Assembly: GCA_023433705.1 (NCBI GenBank)
Contig: JAEYUC010000053.1
Location: 41,259 to 105,258, forward strand
Length of the DNA stretch: 64,000 nucleotides
DNA from: Pseudomonadota bacterium
GTDB lineage: Bacteria > Pseudomonadota > Gammaproteobacteria > Steroidobacterales > Steroidobacteraceae
Direction of reading: 5' to 3'
The position numbers were made by a program, and so were the translations under genes. This document shows positions 1 to 7,670 of the stretch, one piece after another (the first letter of the stretch is position 1; each line of letters begins with the position of its first letter). Under the pieces are notes generated by a model. That model was not told where the DNA came from. It made no database searches and saw nothing but the letters and a program-made list of their open reading frames with translations.

Positions 1-354
1 GACGGCGAAATTCGCGCCGCAGCCGTGAATCGACGCGGGCAGCGGCACGGGCGGCGCGTCCTGGCGCAGATCGTCGCCCGAGGCGATGGCGAGTGACGGG
101 TCGCCATTGCTCACGATTCGCAGCGCCCGATGATCGAGCCCGAAGCCATAGGAGCCCGCATGCTCGAGATCCCGCACGAGGACGGACAACGCATGCCGCG
201 CCTGGTCCTGCAGTCGCGACACGCTGTCGTTCGCGTCGAGCAGGTTGCGACTGTGCCCCAGCAGCGAAATCGCACCCGTGAGCACGATGCTCGCGATCGC
301 GAGACCGACCATGAGCTCGAGCAAAGACCAGCCCCGCGAATTCGCGCGCATCAT
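1..354 (-). CDS. pilW: PilW-type minor pilin, partial (3' end outside window)
   Basis: This is the N-terminal 118 codons of a type IV pilus minor pilin. It opens MMRANSRGWSLLELMVGLAI, a class III (prepilin peptidase) signal with cleavage expected after Gly8, Glu at mature position 5 and a hydrophobic helix. The +1 residue is Trp where Phe is usual. The helix is followed by an SRLQ-type segment (HSRNLLDANDSVSRLQDQAR) typical of PilW. It is the third gene of a minus-strand pilin run (fimT-like, pilV, pilW) and starts 5 nt after the pilV stop. Two tandem ATGs (354 and 351) are possible starts. Minor pilins form the priming complex at the tip of type IV pili. Confidence 0.85.
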   Translation of the reverse strand, partial: MMRANSRGWSLLELMVGLAIASIVLTGAISLLGHSRNLLDANDSVSRLQDQARHALSVLVRDLEHAGSYGFGLDHRALRIVSNGDPSLAIASGDDLRQDAPPVPLPASIHGCGANFAV

Positions 355-359
355 GCGGC

Positions 360-785
360 TCACTCCGCGACCGGGCGCTGGTGAACGTGCAATACCAGCG
401 ACTCGCTGCCACCCGCGGCCCGCGGCTCGAGCCAGCGCAACGCGACGTCGATGCGCTCGACGTCGGCGGCGCTCGCCGGCGCAACGACGGTGAACGTCGA
501 TTCCAATGCCGCGAGCAGGGGAGTGTGCGCGGCGACCTGCGATCGCCAGTCCCCGAGCACCGTGTCGTCGGGCACTCCGCCATTCGCGCGCACGCGCTCC
601 GCCAGGTCGCCGGCCACGACGAGCGCCTGTTCGCGGCGCAGCGCCGCGTTCCCTTCGAACAGGCTCCAGGCGAGAAGCGATGCGCAGCCGAGCAGGCCGA
701 TCGCGAGCACCAGCATCGCGATCAGGGCCTCGATCAGCGTGAAGCCCGCCATCGTGATGGCCGAGGCCCGCCGGGGCGCGCTCAT
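360..785 (-). CDS. pilV: PilV-type minor pilin
   Basis: The 141-residue prepilin has an N-terminal class III signal at residues 1-30 (AGFTLIEALIAMLVLAIGLL). Cleavage is expected after Gly14, and mature Glu5 is present. The invariant Gly/Phe junction and GLL(G)CASL continuation match PilV family members, which prime pilus assembly in the inner membrane. Its ATG overlaps the stop of the upstream fimT-like gene (ATGA), implying translational coupling. I chose the ATG at 785 because the frame upstream is only antisense-type sequence and the prepilin signal begins right after it. Confidence 0.88.
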   Translation of the reverse strand: MSAPRRASAITMAGFTLIEALIAMLVLAIGLLGCASLLAWSLFEGNAALRREQALVVAGDLAERVRANGGVPDDTVLGDWRSQVAAHTPLLAALESTFTVVAPASAADVERIDVALRWLEPRAAGGSESLVLHVHQRPVAE

Positions 786-1276
786 GGACAGCCCGCCGGG
801 CGTGAACCGGACTGTGGGCGCACGCGTCCGGTCTGGCTCACGACGAACTGGCGCCACGGCGCGCGCCCGGCTCCATCGCAAATAGTTAGAGTGGCAGTCG
901 ATGCGGCGGTCGCCACCGGCCAGAAATGCACGCTTGCCCGGTTGCTCACGAGAAGTACGCCTTTCGGCAGGGTGCCGCGGGCCAGCACGCGCGGGCCCTC
1001 GGGCTCGTCCACGAACACCTGCCAGCCCGTGGCGGGCGAGGGAGCCTGCAAACAGGCGCCGGAGGACCCAGCCAGGCAGAAAGTCCCGCGCCGGTTGCCG
1101 GTGATGGACGCCGAGCGGGCCTGGGCCAACGCCCCGGCCACGTGCAGGCCGGCGGCGTGCACGGCGCCCCGTCGCATGACGTCCCGGATCGAAGGGGCGC
1201 ACATGCCGGCGACGATGGCCATGACGGCCATGGCGAACAGCATTTCGGTCAACGTGAATCCGGCGGGGCGGGGCAT
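782..1276 (-). CDS. FimT/GspH-family pseudopilin (minor type IV pilin)
   Basis: The protein is 164 residues. It starts MPRPAGFTLTEMLFAM, so cleavage after Gly6 gives mature FTLTE, the hallmark of prepilin peptidase substrates. A long hydrophobic helix follows, then a GspH/FimT-like globular part (NRRGTFCLAG, WQVFVDEPEG, TICDGAGR, SQTGRVR). The WxVFxDxxxxG and GRVR features are typical of FimT/FimU proteins. It is the first gene of the minor pilin operon and lies divergent from the Fur-family gene across a 102-bp gap. The start at 1276 is fixed by the signal; a longer frame upstream has no pilin features. Confidence 0.85.
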   Translation of the reverse strand: MPRPAGFTLTEMLFAMAVMAIVAGMCAPSIRDVMRRGAVHAAGLHVAGALAQARSASITGNRRGTFCLAGSSGACLQAPSPATGWQVFVDEPEGPRVLARGTLPKGVLLVSNRASVHFWPVATAASTATLTICDGAGRAPWRQFVVSQTGRVRPQSGSRPAGCP

Positions 1277-1378
1277 GTGCGCATGCTCGCTCCACGCTGG
1301 CCGCGCGCCGAGCCGCAAAAATGGCGGGTTCGCGGCCATTTGCCAGTCGACGGCGCTCCGGGCGTATACTCCCGCCGC
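1277..1378. promoter_or_regulatory. Divergent intergenic region between pilin operon and fur-like gene
   Basis: This 102-bp gap must hold promoters for both the pilin operon (minus) and the Fur-family regulator (plus). I do not see a convincing sigma-70 or sigma-54 consensus by eye. The arrangement would allow the regulator to act on the pilin promoter, but no Fur-box palindrome is evident. Confidence 0.35.
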
Positions 1379-1813
1379 ATGTCGCACATGGACGCCGAAC
1401 CCGTCACCCATGAGGCTCTGACCCAGCGACTACTGGGGCATGGCGTAAGGCCAACCGCCCAGCGCCTGCGCATCGCGGCGCTCCTGCTGGGTCGCCCGCA
1501 ACACCTTTCCGCCGAGCAAGTTCTCGCGGGCCTGCGCAGCCAGGGGCTGCGAGTCTCGAAGGCGACGGTCTACAACACGCTCAACCTGTTCGCGGCCTCG
1601 GGCCTCATCCGCCAGCTCTCGGTCGGCAACGATCGCTGCTGGTTCGATTCGAACACCGATTCGCACTACCACTTCCACGACCTCGACACCGGCGCGCTGC
1701 TGGACGTCTCGCTGCGGGACGTGGAATTCCAGCGCCTGCCCGAGCCACCGCCGGGGATGCAGGTCGACGGCATCGAGCTCGTCATCAAACTCCGTCGCAA
1801 AAACGCGGCCTGA
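1379..1813 (+). CDS. Fur-family transcriptional regulator (Irr-like features)
   Basis: The 144-residue protein has the Fur winged helix at residues about 10-85, with GHGVRPTAQRLRIAALL followed by the recognition helix VSKATVYNTLNLF. A dimerisation half carries the metal-binding stretch DSHYHFHDLDTG (about residues 93-104). The two CxxC structural-zinc motifs of classical Fur are absent; the only Cys is near residue 77. The FDSNTDSHYHFH segment resembles Irr and PerR-like branches more than E. coli Fur, so haem or Mn/Fe sensing is possible. The ATG at 1379 is preferred, with an in-frame ATG at 1388 as alternative. It stands divergent from the pilin operon. Confidence 0.85.
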   Translation: MSHMDAEPVTHEALTQRLLGHGVRPTAQRLRIAALLLGRPQHLSAEQVLAGLRSQGLRVSKATVYNTLNLFAASGLIRQLSVGNDRCWFDSNTDSHYHFHDLDTGALLDVSLRDVEFQRLPEPPPGMQVDGIELVIKLRRKNAA

Positions 1814-1927
1814 GCCGCGCGAAGCGACGAAATTGCGGATTCAGGGCTCCCCTTGCTCCTGTCGCGAGGACTTTGGCGCTTCCATCGCCCACCTCACGCC
1901 ATTAGAATGCGCGCCCTCTGAGGATTC

Positions 1928-2003
1928 GCCCCTATAGCTCAGCTGGTAGAGCACATCATTCGTAATGATGGGGTCGTCTGTTCGAATCAGACTGGGGGCA
2001 CCA
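1928..2003 (+). tRNA. tRNA-Thr (anticodon CGT)
   Basis: The 76-nt cloverleaf is complete, including an encoded CCA. The acceptor arm GCCCCTA pairs with TGGGGGC (one G-T wobble). The D arm is GCTCAGCTGGTAGAGC. The anticodon stem CATCA/TGATG encloses loop TTCGTAA with anticodon CGT at 1961-1963. The T-loop region contains the TTCGAAT variant of the usual TTCGANT. It is followed within 10 nt by a rho-independent terminator. Confidence 0.97.
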
Positions 2004-2009
2004 TGACAG

Positions 2010-2042
2010 GAAGGCCGTCTCGATGACGGCCTTTCTTTTTTC
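2010..2042 (+). terminator. Rho-independent terminator of the tRNA-Thr gene
   Basis: The inverted repeat AAGGCCGTC / GACGGCCTT has a 5-nt loop and leads directly into a T-rich tract (TTTCTTTTTT). It lies 7 nt after the tRNA CCA end, which is the expected geometry. Confidence 0.9.
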
Positions 2043-2060
2043 GACGTAGGATGCCGCGCG

Positions 2061-2999
2061 GTGAATCAGAGCGTGCCGAAACCTTCCGAATCCGTCAGCG
2101 GACCGCGGCCCGTAAACTCCGATGCGGCTCCGGCCCCGAAGTCCAGTTTTTGGCTCCGCGCGGCTTCCCGCATCCCACTCTTCGTCTGGTATCCCATCGC
2201 GCGTTTCCTGGCGTATTGCGCCTGGAAAGTGATTCCGTATCGCCGCCACGTGGTGGTCGCCAACCTCACGAAGGCGTTTCCCGAATGGGACGAGGCCAGC
2301 CGCGAACGCGTGATTCGCGATTACTACCGCGGCTTCGCCGACATGCTGGTCGAAATCATTCACTCCCCGCGGCTCACGACGGCGGAGCTCGAGCGCCGCG
2401 TCCGGTTGCTCAATCCGGAGCTAGTGCGCGACGTGGTCGCGAAGGGCAAACCCGTATTGCTGTGCGCGGGGCATCAGTGCAACTGGGAATGGCTGCTGCT
2501 CGGCCTGTCGACGCAGCTCGGAATGCCGGTCGACGCCGCGTACAAGCCGCTGGTCGACAGCTGGGCCGAACGCGAGATGCGCGCGCTGCGCAGCCGGTTC
2601 GGAGCGCGCATGATCCCGGCGCCGGAGTTGTTAGGCGACATCATCAAGAAGCGCGGCGAGCCGCGCGCGATCGCGATGCTGGCGGACCAGGAGCCGGTCA
2701 CGAGCGAGCGCAAGCAGTGGCTCCGGTTCCTCAACCGCGACACGGCGTTTTTCCTCGGCCCCGAGGAAATCGCGCGCACCGCGCGGTACCCGGCGCTGTT
2801 CGTGAAGCTGCGGCGCGTCGCGCGCGGGCACTACGAGGTCGAGTTCGAGCCGCTCGCCGCCACCGGCGAGCAACTTCCCGCGGGTGAATTCACGGCCCGT
2901 TACGCGCGCATGGTCGAAGAGCAGATCCGCGCGGCGCCCGCCGACTGGCCCTGGTCGCACAAGCGCTGGAAGCTCAAGAAACCTCTGTACTCGGCTTAG
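2061..2999 (+). CDS. Lipid A-type acyltransferase (LpxL/LpxM/HtrB superfamily)
   Basis: The 312-residue protein belongs to the LABLAT acyltransferase family, which adds secondary fatty acyl chains to lipid A or related lipids at the inner membrane. A hydrophobic N-terminal anchor (WYPIARFLAYCAW, residues about 43-55) precedes the HxxxxE catalytic motif HQCNWE near residue 138. The later stretches MLADQEP and FFLGPEE match family blocks. The C-terminus ends WSHKRWK, the usual WxHxRWK motif. The start is a GTG at 2061 with a weak upstream AGG; no better start covers the conserved region. Its 3' end overlaps the convergent acyltransferase-3 gene by 26 nt. Confidence 0.85.
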   Translation: MNQSVPKPSESVSGPRPVNSDAAPAPKSSFWLRAASRIPLFVWYPIARFLAYCAWKVIPYRRHVVVANLTKAFPEWDEASRERVIRDYYRGFADMLVEIIHSPRLTTAELERRVRLLNPELVRDVVAKGKPVLLCAGHQCNWEWLLLGLSTQLGMPVDAAYKPLVDSWAEREMRALRSRFGARMIPAPELLGDIIKKRGEPRAIAMLADQEPVTSERKQWLRFLNRDTAFFLGPEEIARTARYPALFVKLRRVARGHYEVEFEPLAATGEQLPAGEFTARYARMVEEQIRAAPADWPWSHKRWKLKKPLYSA

Positions 3000-4140
3000 C
3001 GGAGGAATCGAGCACCCGCGGCTGCGAGGCGTCGCGCGCCGGCTTCATGCCGAACAGGAAGCGCAGCGGCGCGAAGCGGCGGATCACCTCGTACATCGCG
3101 ACACACGCGAGCAGCGTGGTCACCAGCACCAGCCAGTACTTCGCCCCGGGGCTCCAGGTCCACTGGATCACGAAGTACGCGATCGCGATGATCACCGTCT
3201 GGTGAAGGATGTACACCGGGTAGCTCGCATCGCGCGCCCAGCGCAGCAGGGGATTGCTGTAGCTCAGGTGCTTTCGCCCGTAACCGAGGAAGGCCATGAG
3301 GCAGGCCCAGGTGAAGACATTCGCCAGCACATGATCCGTGACGGTGTCGTGGTCGACGACTCCGGTCGCGAACATCGTGAGCAGCGCCGTCAGCACGCCG
3401 ACCCCGATGCCCAGCGCCCAGTGCCGCTTCGCCGCGAGCCAGTCCCACACCCCCGGCATGCTGGCCAGCACGAACCCGTACGCCGTGAGCAGTAGATAGT
3501 GGACGAAGATGTACCAGTCGCTCGTGAGATTGTGGGTTTCCGGGAAGTACGGCTTGAGCAGCGCCTCGTTGATGCCCAGCGGCAGTCCGAGCGCGAACAG
3601 CCACGCGGCGGGTCGGATCACGGGACGTGCGCGCCGCCACCAGGCCATGAGAGGCAGCAACAGCAGCACGTAGACGAACAGATAGACGATGAACCACAGG
3701 TGGTGCCAGCTGAAGTTGCCGGCGGGATAGGGCTCGAACTGGAGCACGCGCTCCGTCATGAACTGCAGGTAGCCGCCATTCCATTCGCCGTGCGCGATGC
3801 GTTCCACGAAGATCTGCGGCGGCACGATCAGGAACATTCCGGCGATCACGGGAACGAGCAGGCGCAGCGTGCGTTCGCGGGTGAAGGCGCCGATGCTGCG
3901 ACGCTGCAGCGCGTACCACATGCCCGCGCCCGCGATCACGAACAGCAGGGGCATGCGCAGCCGGTGCGCGATGTCCATGGGCCACACGAGGGCCGGGATG
4001 GTCTCGGCATTGGTGATGTGCCAGCCCCAGCCCACGAACAACATGCCGGTGTGGAAGAACAGCAGCAGGAAAATGGCGAGGACGCGCAGCCAGTCGAGGA
4101 AGTCGTAGCGGTTCGCCGATGCGATCGTGTCGGGTTTCAT
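2974..4140 (-). CDS. Acyltransferase 3 family integral membrane protein
   Basis: The 388-residue protein begins MKPDTIASANRYDFLDWLR and has about ten hydrophobic segments. The acyltransferase-3 signature is at the N-terminus: DWLRVLAIFLLLFFH, whose His in the first membrane helix is the likely catalytic residue, then HRLRMPLLFVIAGAGMW. The family (OpgC, OafB and relatives) O-acylates periplasmic glucans, O-antigen or other glycans. The ATG at 4140 has a clear GGGAGA Shine-Dalgarno, and that SD lies in one arm of a hairpin. It is the last gene of the minus-strand block after the LytTR regulator (98-bp gap). Substrate cannot be read from sequence. Confidence 0.85.
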   Translation of the reverse strand: MKPDTIASANRYDFLDWLRVLAIFLLLFFHTGMLFVGWGWHITNAETIPALVWPMDIAHRLRMPLLFVIAGAGMWYALQRRSIGAFTRERTLRLLVPVIAGMFLIVPPQIFVERIAHGEWNGGYLQFMTERVLQFEPYPAGNFSWHHLWFIVYLFVYVLLLLPLMAWWRRARPVIRPAAWLFALGLPLGINEALLKPYFPETHNLTSDWYIFVHYLLLTAYGFVLASMPGVWDWLAAKRHWALGIGVGVLTALLTMFATGVVDHDTVTDHVLANVFTWACLMAFLGYGRKHLSYSNPLLRWARDASYPVYILHQTVIIAIAYFVIQWTWSPGAKYWLVLVTTLLACVAMYEVIRRFAPLRFLFGMKPARDASQPRVLDSSAKPSTEVS

Positions 4141-4142
4141 GG

Positions 4143-4171
4143 ACGCTCTCCCGTGGTTCGCGGGAGAGCGT
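4143..4171. repeat. Perfect 11-bp inverted repeat covering the SD of the acyltransferase-3 gene
   Basis: ACGCTCTCCCG (4143-4153) and CGGGAGAGCGT (4161-4171) are exact reverse complements separated by 7 nt. On the minus strand the arm nearest the ATG contains the GGGAGA ribosome-binding site. In mRNA the hairpin could therefore hide the SD. It could equally be a protein operator. Confidence 0.7.
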
Positions 4172-4237
4172 GGCGGGATGTCGGGAAACCCGCGACGACT
4201 ATGTGGCAAGCGGGACCGGGCTGGGGCGCGTGGGGGG

Positions 4238-4987
4238 TCAGCGGGGCAGGCGGGCGAAGAAATCGTCCTTGAAGCGGCGGCTGAGCCTCAAGACCGTGCC
4301 GTCGCGCAGCCGCACTTCGTGGTCGCCCTTGAACAGGGGTACGAGCCGGTCGATCTGCGCCAGGTTGACCGCCGCGGACCTGTGGATGCGCGCGAAGCGA
4401 TGCACGCCGAGCTGCGCGAGCAGGTCGCCGAGCGTGCGACGGAGCATGTAATGCGCCTTCGGGGTGTGCACGTGTACGTAGTTGTCGTCGGCTTCGAGCC
4501 AGTGGATGTCCGCGGCGTCGATGAGCTGCAGCGATTCTCCGTCCGGGACCAGCAGGCGGTCGCTGGTCCCCGTGCGTTCGCGGGCGGCGCGCACCGCGGC
4601 GCCGGCGACTTCGTCCGGACGCGGCGCCGCGCGCCGGCCGCGCAGGCGCTCCAGCGTCCTGAGCAGGCGATCCTTGTCGTAGGGCTTCAGTAGATAGTCG
4701 ACCGCGTTGAGCTCGAACGCCTTGATCGCGTGTTCGTCGTATGCGGTAACGAAGACCAGCAGGGGCGCGGTCGCGGGCTCGAGCTGGGCGGCCACTTCGA
4801 GCCCGTTCAGGCCGGGCATCTGGACGTCGAGGAAAGCCACGTCGGGCGAATGCAGGGCGATGGCCTGAGCCGCCGCCAGGCCGTCACCCGCCTCCGCGGC
4901 GATCTCGAAGTCCGGTTGCGCGGCGATCCAGCGGTGCAGCTTGTCGCGCGCCGGCGCTTCGTCATCCGCGATGAGTACCCGCATCAT
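4238..4987 (-). CDS. LytTR-family response regulator
   Basis: The 249-residue protein has a receiver domain (MRVLIADDEAPARDKLHRW, phospho-acceptor in FLDVQMPG, VTAYDEHAIKAF, Lys in LLKPYDKDRL). A C-terminal LytTR DNA-binding domain follows (IHWLEADDNYVHVHT, FARIHRSAAVNL, VRLRDGTVLRLSRRF). Such AlgR/LytR regulators bind direct repeats upstream of target genes. The ATG at 4987 overlaps the stop of the sensor kinase (ATGA); a second ATG at 4984 is equally placed. The downstream acyltransferase-3 gene may be co-transcribed or a target. Confidence 0.92.
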   Translation of the reverse strand: MMRVLIADDEAPARDKLHRWIAAQPDFEIAAEAGDGLAAAQAIALHSPDVAFLDVQMPGLNGLEVAAQLEPATAPLLVFVTAYDEHAIKAFELNAVDYLLKPYDKDRLLRTLERLRGRRAAPRPDEVAGAAVRAARERTGTSDRLLVPDGESLQLIDAADIHWLEADDNYVHVHTPKAHYMLRRTLGDLLAQLGVHRFARIHRSAAVNLAQIDRLVPLFKGDHEVRLRDGTVLRLSRRFKDDFFARLPR

Positions 4988-6075
4988 TTCGTGTGACGCT
5001 GCCATGGCAGCATGAGCCGCGCCACCACCATGCCCGGCTCCTCGGTCAGAGTGAGGCTCGCCTCGGGGCCGTGCAGCAATGCGAGCCGTTCACGGCTGTT
5101 CCGCAGGCCGATGCCGCCGCCTCGCTCGCGACCGCTACTGCTGCCGAGCGCGCCGCTGTTGCGCACCGCGATCTCGAGGCTTCCGCCGTCGCGGCGCGCG
5201 GAGACGCTCAGGTGCGCGGGGTCGGTGCTGCGCTCGACGCCGTGTTTGAAGGCATTTTCCAGCAGCGGCTGCAGTATCAGCGCAGGCACCCGTGCGTCGA
5301 GTGTTTCGTCGGCGACCTGCCAGTCCAGCGTGACGCGGCCCGCGAATCGTTCCTCCATGATGCGCGCGTAGAGTTTCAGCACTTCGAGTTCCTCGCGCAG
5401 CGACGTGGTGTCGCGTTCGCCGGCCTGCAGCGTCGCGCGCAGCAGGTCGGCGAGTTGCGTGAGCAGGCGGTCCGCGCGTTCCACGTCCACCTGCATCAAC
5501 GAGGAGATCGTGTTGAGCGCGTTGAACAGGAAGTGCGGCTGCAATTGCGCCTTGAGCTGCGCGAGCTGCGACTCGGCCAGGTGCTTTTGCAGCGACAGCA
5601 GACGCTCGCGTTCGTCGCGCCAGGACGCGAAGCTCTCGAGGCCGAAGATGATCCCGAGCCAGAGACTCGCGAACAGCAGCAGCTTGATGCTCTCGTAGAA
5701 GAGCAGGTAGGCCCAGCCGGCGTGCTCGTAGGTTTCCGTGGTGAGCGCATAGATGCCGTGCCGCATCGCGTAGATCGAGACGACGAAGGTCAATGCCACC
5801 AGCGGCAGCCACACCGCCTGTCGCGCGAACCAGCGCCAGGGCTGCGAGATCGGCACATTCCAGCCGGAAGTGATCCGCCGCTGAAAAACGAGCCAGAAGG
5901 TCGCGACCAGGGCGGAACTGCCTTCCCAGACGTACGGTTCCCACCACCGCACACCACCGTCGTCGCGATGATCCTCGACCGCGACGAGGGTCATCAGCAG
6001 CCAGAACAGGGACCACAGGGCGAACAGCGCGCGGTTGACATCGCGACGGGTGAAAGCGGGCGCAGAAGGGGACAT
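4984..6075 (-). CDS. LytS/YehU-type sensor histidine kinase
   Basis: The 363-residue kinase has an N-terminal membrane region with about four hydrophobic segments (residues about 15-150). A coiled linker and the His_kinase (LytS-type) domain follow: LKAQLQPHFLFNALNTISSL carries the phosphorylated His. The ATPase part includes LLENAFKHGVE (N box) and GGGIGLRNSRERL (G box). No extracytoplasmic sensor domain is evident, so sensing is probably in or near the membrane. It is the first gene of the operon and overlaps its cognate regulator by 4 nt. Confidence 0.92.
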   Translation of the reverse strand: MSPSAPAFTRRDVNRALFALWSLFWLLMTLVAVEDHRDDGGVRWWEPYVWEGSSALVATFWLVFQRRITSGWNVPISQPWRWFARQAVWLPLVALTFVVSIYAMRHGIYALTTETYEHAGWAYLLFYESIKLLLFASLWLGIIFGLESFASWRDERERLLSLQKHLAESQLAQLKAQLQPHFLFNALNTISSLMQVDVERADRLLTQLADLLRATLQAGERDTTSLREELEVLKLYARIMEERFAGRVTLDWQVADETLDARVPALILQPLLENAFKHGVERSTDPAHLSVSARRDGGSLEIAVRNSGALGSSSGRERGGGIGLRNSRERLALLHGPEASLTLTEEPGMVVARLMLPWQRHTK

Positions 6076-6232
6076 GGCCCGATTCTAGGGGTCGGGAATG
6101 AGCCCGCCATGCAATATGTGGTGAGCGGGATTTGACCTAACACCCCAGAGGCCGGCACACGTCTCCCGAACCCAACGTCGCCGCGCGGCGACGACGGTCT
6201 GTCCGGCCGGCCCACCTATCCTCGTGCCACGT

Positions 6233-7579
6233 ATGACACACACGACGACCCATGAAACAGCTCCTTTGCTCGCGCCGCTGGCGCGCGGCCTCATGCGCCG
6301 CAACCCCGCCATTCTTTCCCTGTCGATCCACGACGCGCGCGGGCATGCGCTCTGGTCGAGCGGTGACTTCCTGCTTGCGGAGGACCACGCGCTGATCGCC
6401 GAGGTCGTCGAAGATCCGCATGACGTGCGCGGGCTTACCTGCGGCCTGTGGTGGGAGAGCGCGGATACGGCCCGCGCACGTTGTGCCCTTGCCGTCCATG
6501 AAGGGTCCGTGTTCCGCGGCGTCGCGCTCGTCGTGTTCTCCGGACTGACTACCGGCGAGAACGAACGCGGCGAACGCTTCACCGAGCTCGCGCCCGTGTT
6601 GCCCGTGCTCGCCAAGGCGATCAGCCAGACGTCGCCGGAGATCTCCGATCCGTCGGCGCCGGTCGAAGTGGAGCGGGACACTTCGGATACGACCATCGTC
6701 GCCGCGCTGCGCTTCGAGAACTACGACGCGGAGGGCGACTTCGAGGCCGACCTCGCGGCGCTCGAACGAGAGGAGCTGATCGTCGAGCTCATCGACGCCG
6801 CACTGCGCGAGGACGAATTCGCGCTGCATCTGCAGCCCATCGTGAGCCTGCGCGAGGAGGCGGAGGCCAGTCCGCAGCCGCTCATCGTCGAAGTACTGAT
6901 CCGCATGCCGACGCCCGACGGCCTGCTGACGACGCAGGAATTCCTCGACGTCGCCGAGCGCAACGGCCGCATGCCGGCCATCGACCGCTGGGTGATCCGC
7001 GCGCTGCTCGTGTGGATGCAGCGCAATCGCGAGCGCTGGGAGGATTCGCGCGCGGTGTTCTCGGTGAACCTCTCGGGCAAGTCGGTCATCCGGCCCGACT
7101 TCCGCAACTATCTCGAGAGCTGCCTGGACAAGTCGGGCCTGCCGCTCAGCGCGTTGCGCTTCGAGGTTTCCGAGCTGGACATGGGGCTCGCGCCGCAGGA
7201 GTTCGCGGAGCTCGCCAGGTCGCTCGCCGCGCGCGGCTGCGAGGTGTCGGTCGACAACGCCGGCACGGGCACGGGGCGCTTCGACTTCCTGCGTGAGGTC
7301 AATGCCGACATCCTCAAGATCGACGGGACGCTGATCGAAGGCGCGACCGACGACATCGTCTCGCGTGCGCTCATCAACGGGATGGTGCACATGGCCGACA
7401 CGCTCGGAATGCAGACGGTCGCGAGCCAGGTGGATACCACCGGCAAGTTGCGCGCGGTCATGCAGTTGGGCGTTGATTACGCGCAGGGTTATCGCCTGCA
7501 TCATCCGGAGCCGATAGAGGATTTCAGTTTCATCGATTGCGGCGTGCAGCGCCCGGTCGTCGCGACCGTCGGTGCCTGA
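6233..7579 (+). CDS. Degenerate EAL-domain protein
   Basis: The 448-residue protein has an unassigned N-terminal part (about 1-170) and an EAL-fold domain (about 180-430). Fold landmarks are present: FALHLQPIVSL, EVLIRM, FSVNLSG, LKIDGTLI and GVDYAQGYRLHHPEP. Catalytic positions differ from active enzymes. The DDFGTG metal loop reads VDNAGTGTG, the FEITET block reads FEVSELD, and the AEGVE glutamate block reads ASQVDT. It is therefore probably not a c-di-GMP phosphodiesterase but a c-di-GMP- or protein-binding module. A GTG at 6224 is an alternative start; neither start has a good SD. It converges on the LysR gene across a long palindrome. Confidence 0.85.
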   Translation: MTHTTTHETAPLLAPLARGLMRRNPAILSLSIHDARGHALWSSGDFLLAEDHALIAEVVEDPHDVRGLTCGLWWESADTARARCALAVHEGSVFRGVALVVFSGLTTGENERGERFTELAPVLPVLAKAISQTSPEISDPSAPVEVERDTSDTTIVAALRFENYDAEGDFEADLAALEREELIVELIDAALREDEFALHLQPIVSLREEAEASPQPLIVEVLIRMPTPDGLLTTQEFLDVAERNGRMPAIDRWVIRALLVWMQRNRERWEDSRAVFSVNLSGKSVIRPDFRNYLESCLDKSGLPLSALRFEVSELDMGLAPQEFAELARSLAARGCEVSVDNAGTGTGRFDFLREVNADILKIDGTLIEGATDDIVSRALINGMVHMADTLGMQTVASQVDTTGKLRAVMQLGVDYAQGYRLHHPEPIEDFSFIDCGVQRPVVATVGA

Positions 7580-7584
7580 CCATG

Positions 7585-7670
7585 GGTGCCGGGTGAGAAA
7601 ACACGGAGTTGGCGAGACCGACGTCACGAGTCTCAGTCGTCGCTAACTCCGTGTTTTCTCACCCGGCACC
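7585..7670. repeat. Palindromic element E1 (31-bp arms, GGTGCC ends)
   Basis: The left arm (7585-7615) begins GGTGCCGGGTGAGAAAACAC. The right arm (7640-7670) is its reverse complement with one mismatch that would be G-U in RNA. The central 24 nt can partly extend the stem. The stop codon of the LysR gene (7659-7661) lies inside the right arm, and the EAL gene stops 5 bp before the left arm. It sits between convergent genes and may act as a bidirectional terminator. It resembles REP/MITE-type elements in organisation. Confidence 0.85.

Noticed and set aside
1928..2042. tRNA-Thr 3' end considered as an integration site
   Set aside because: No integrase, no direct repeat of the tRNA end downstream, and ordinary core genes follow.
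6137..7627. 496-codon minus-strand frame under the EAL gene
   Set aside because: Antisense shadow; no start signal or domain, and it crosses palindrome E1.
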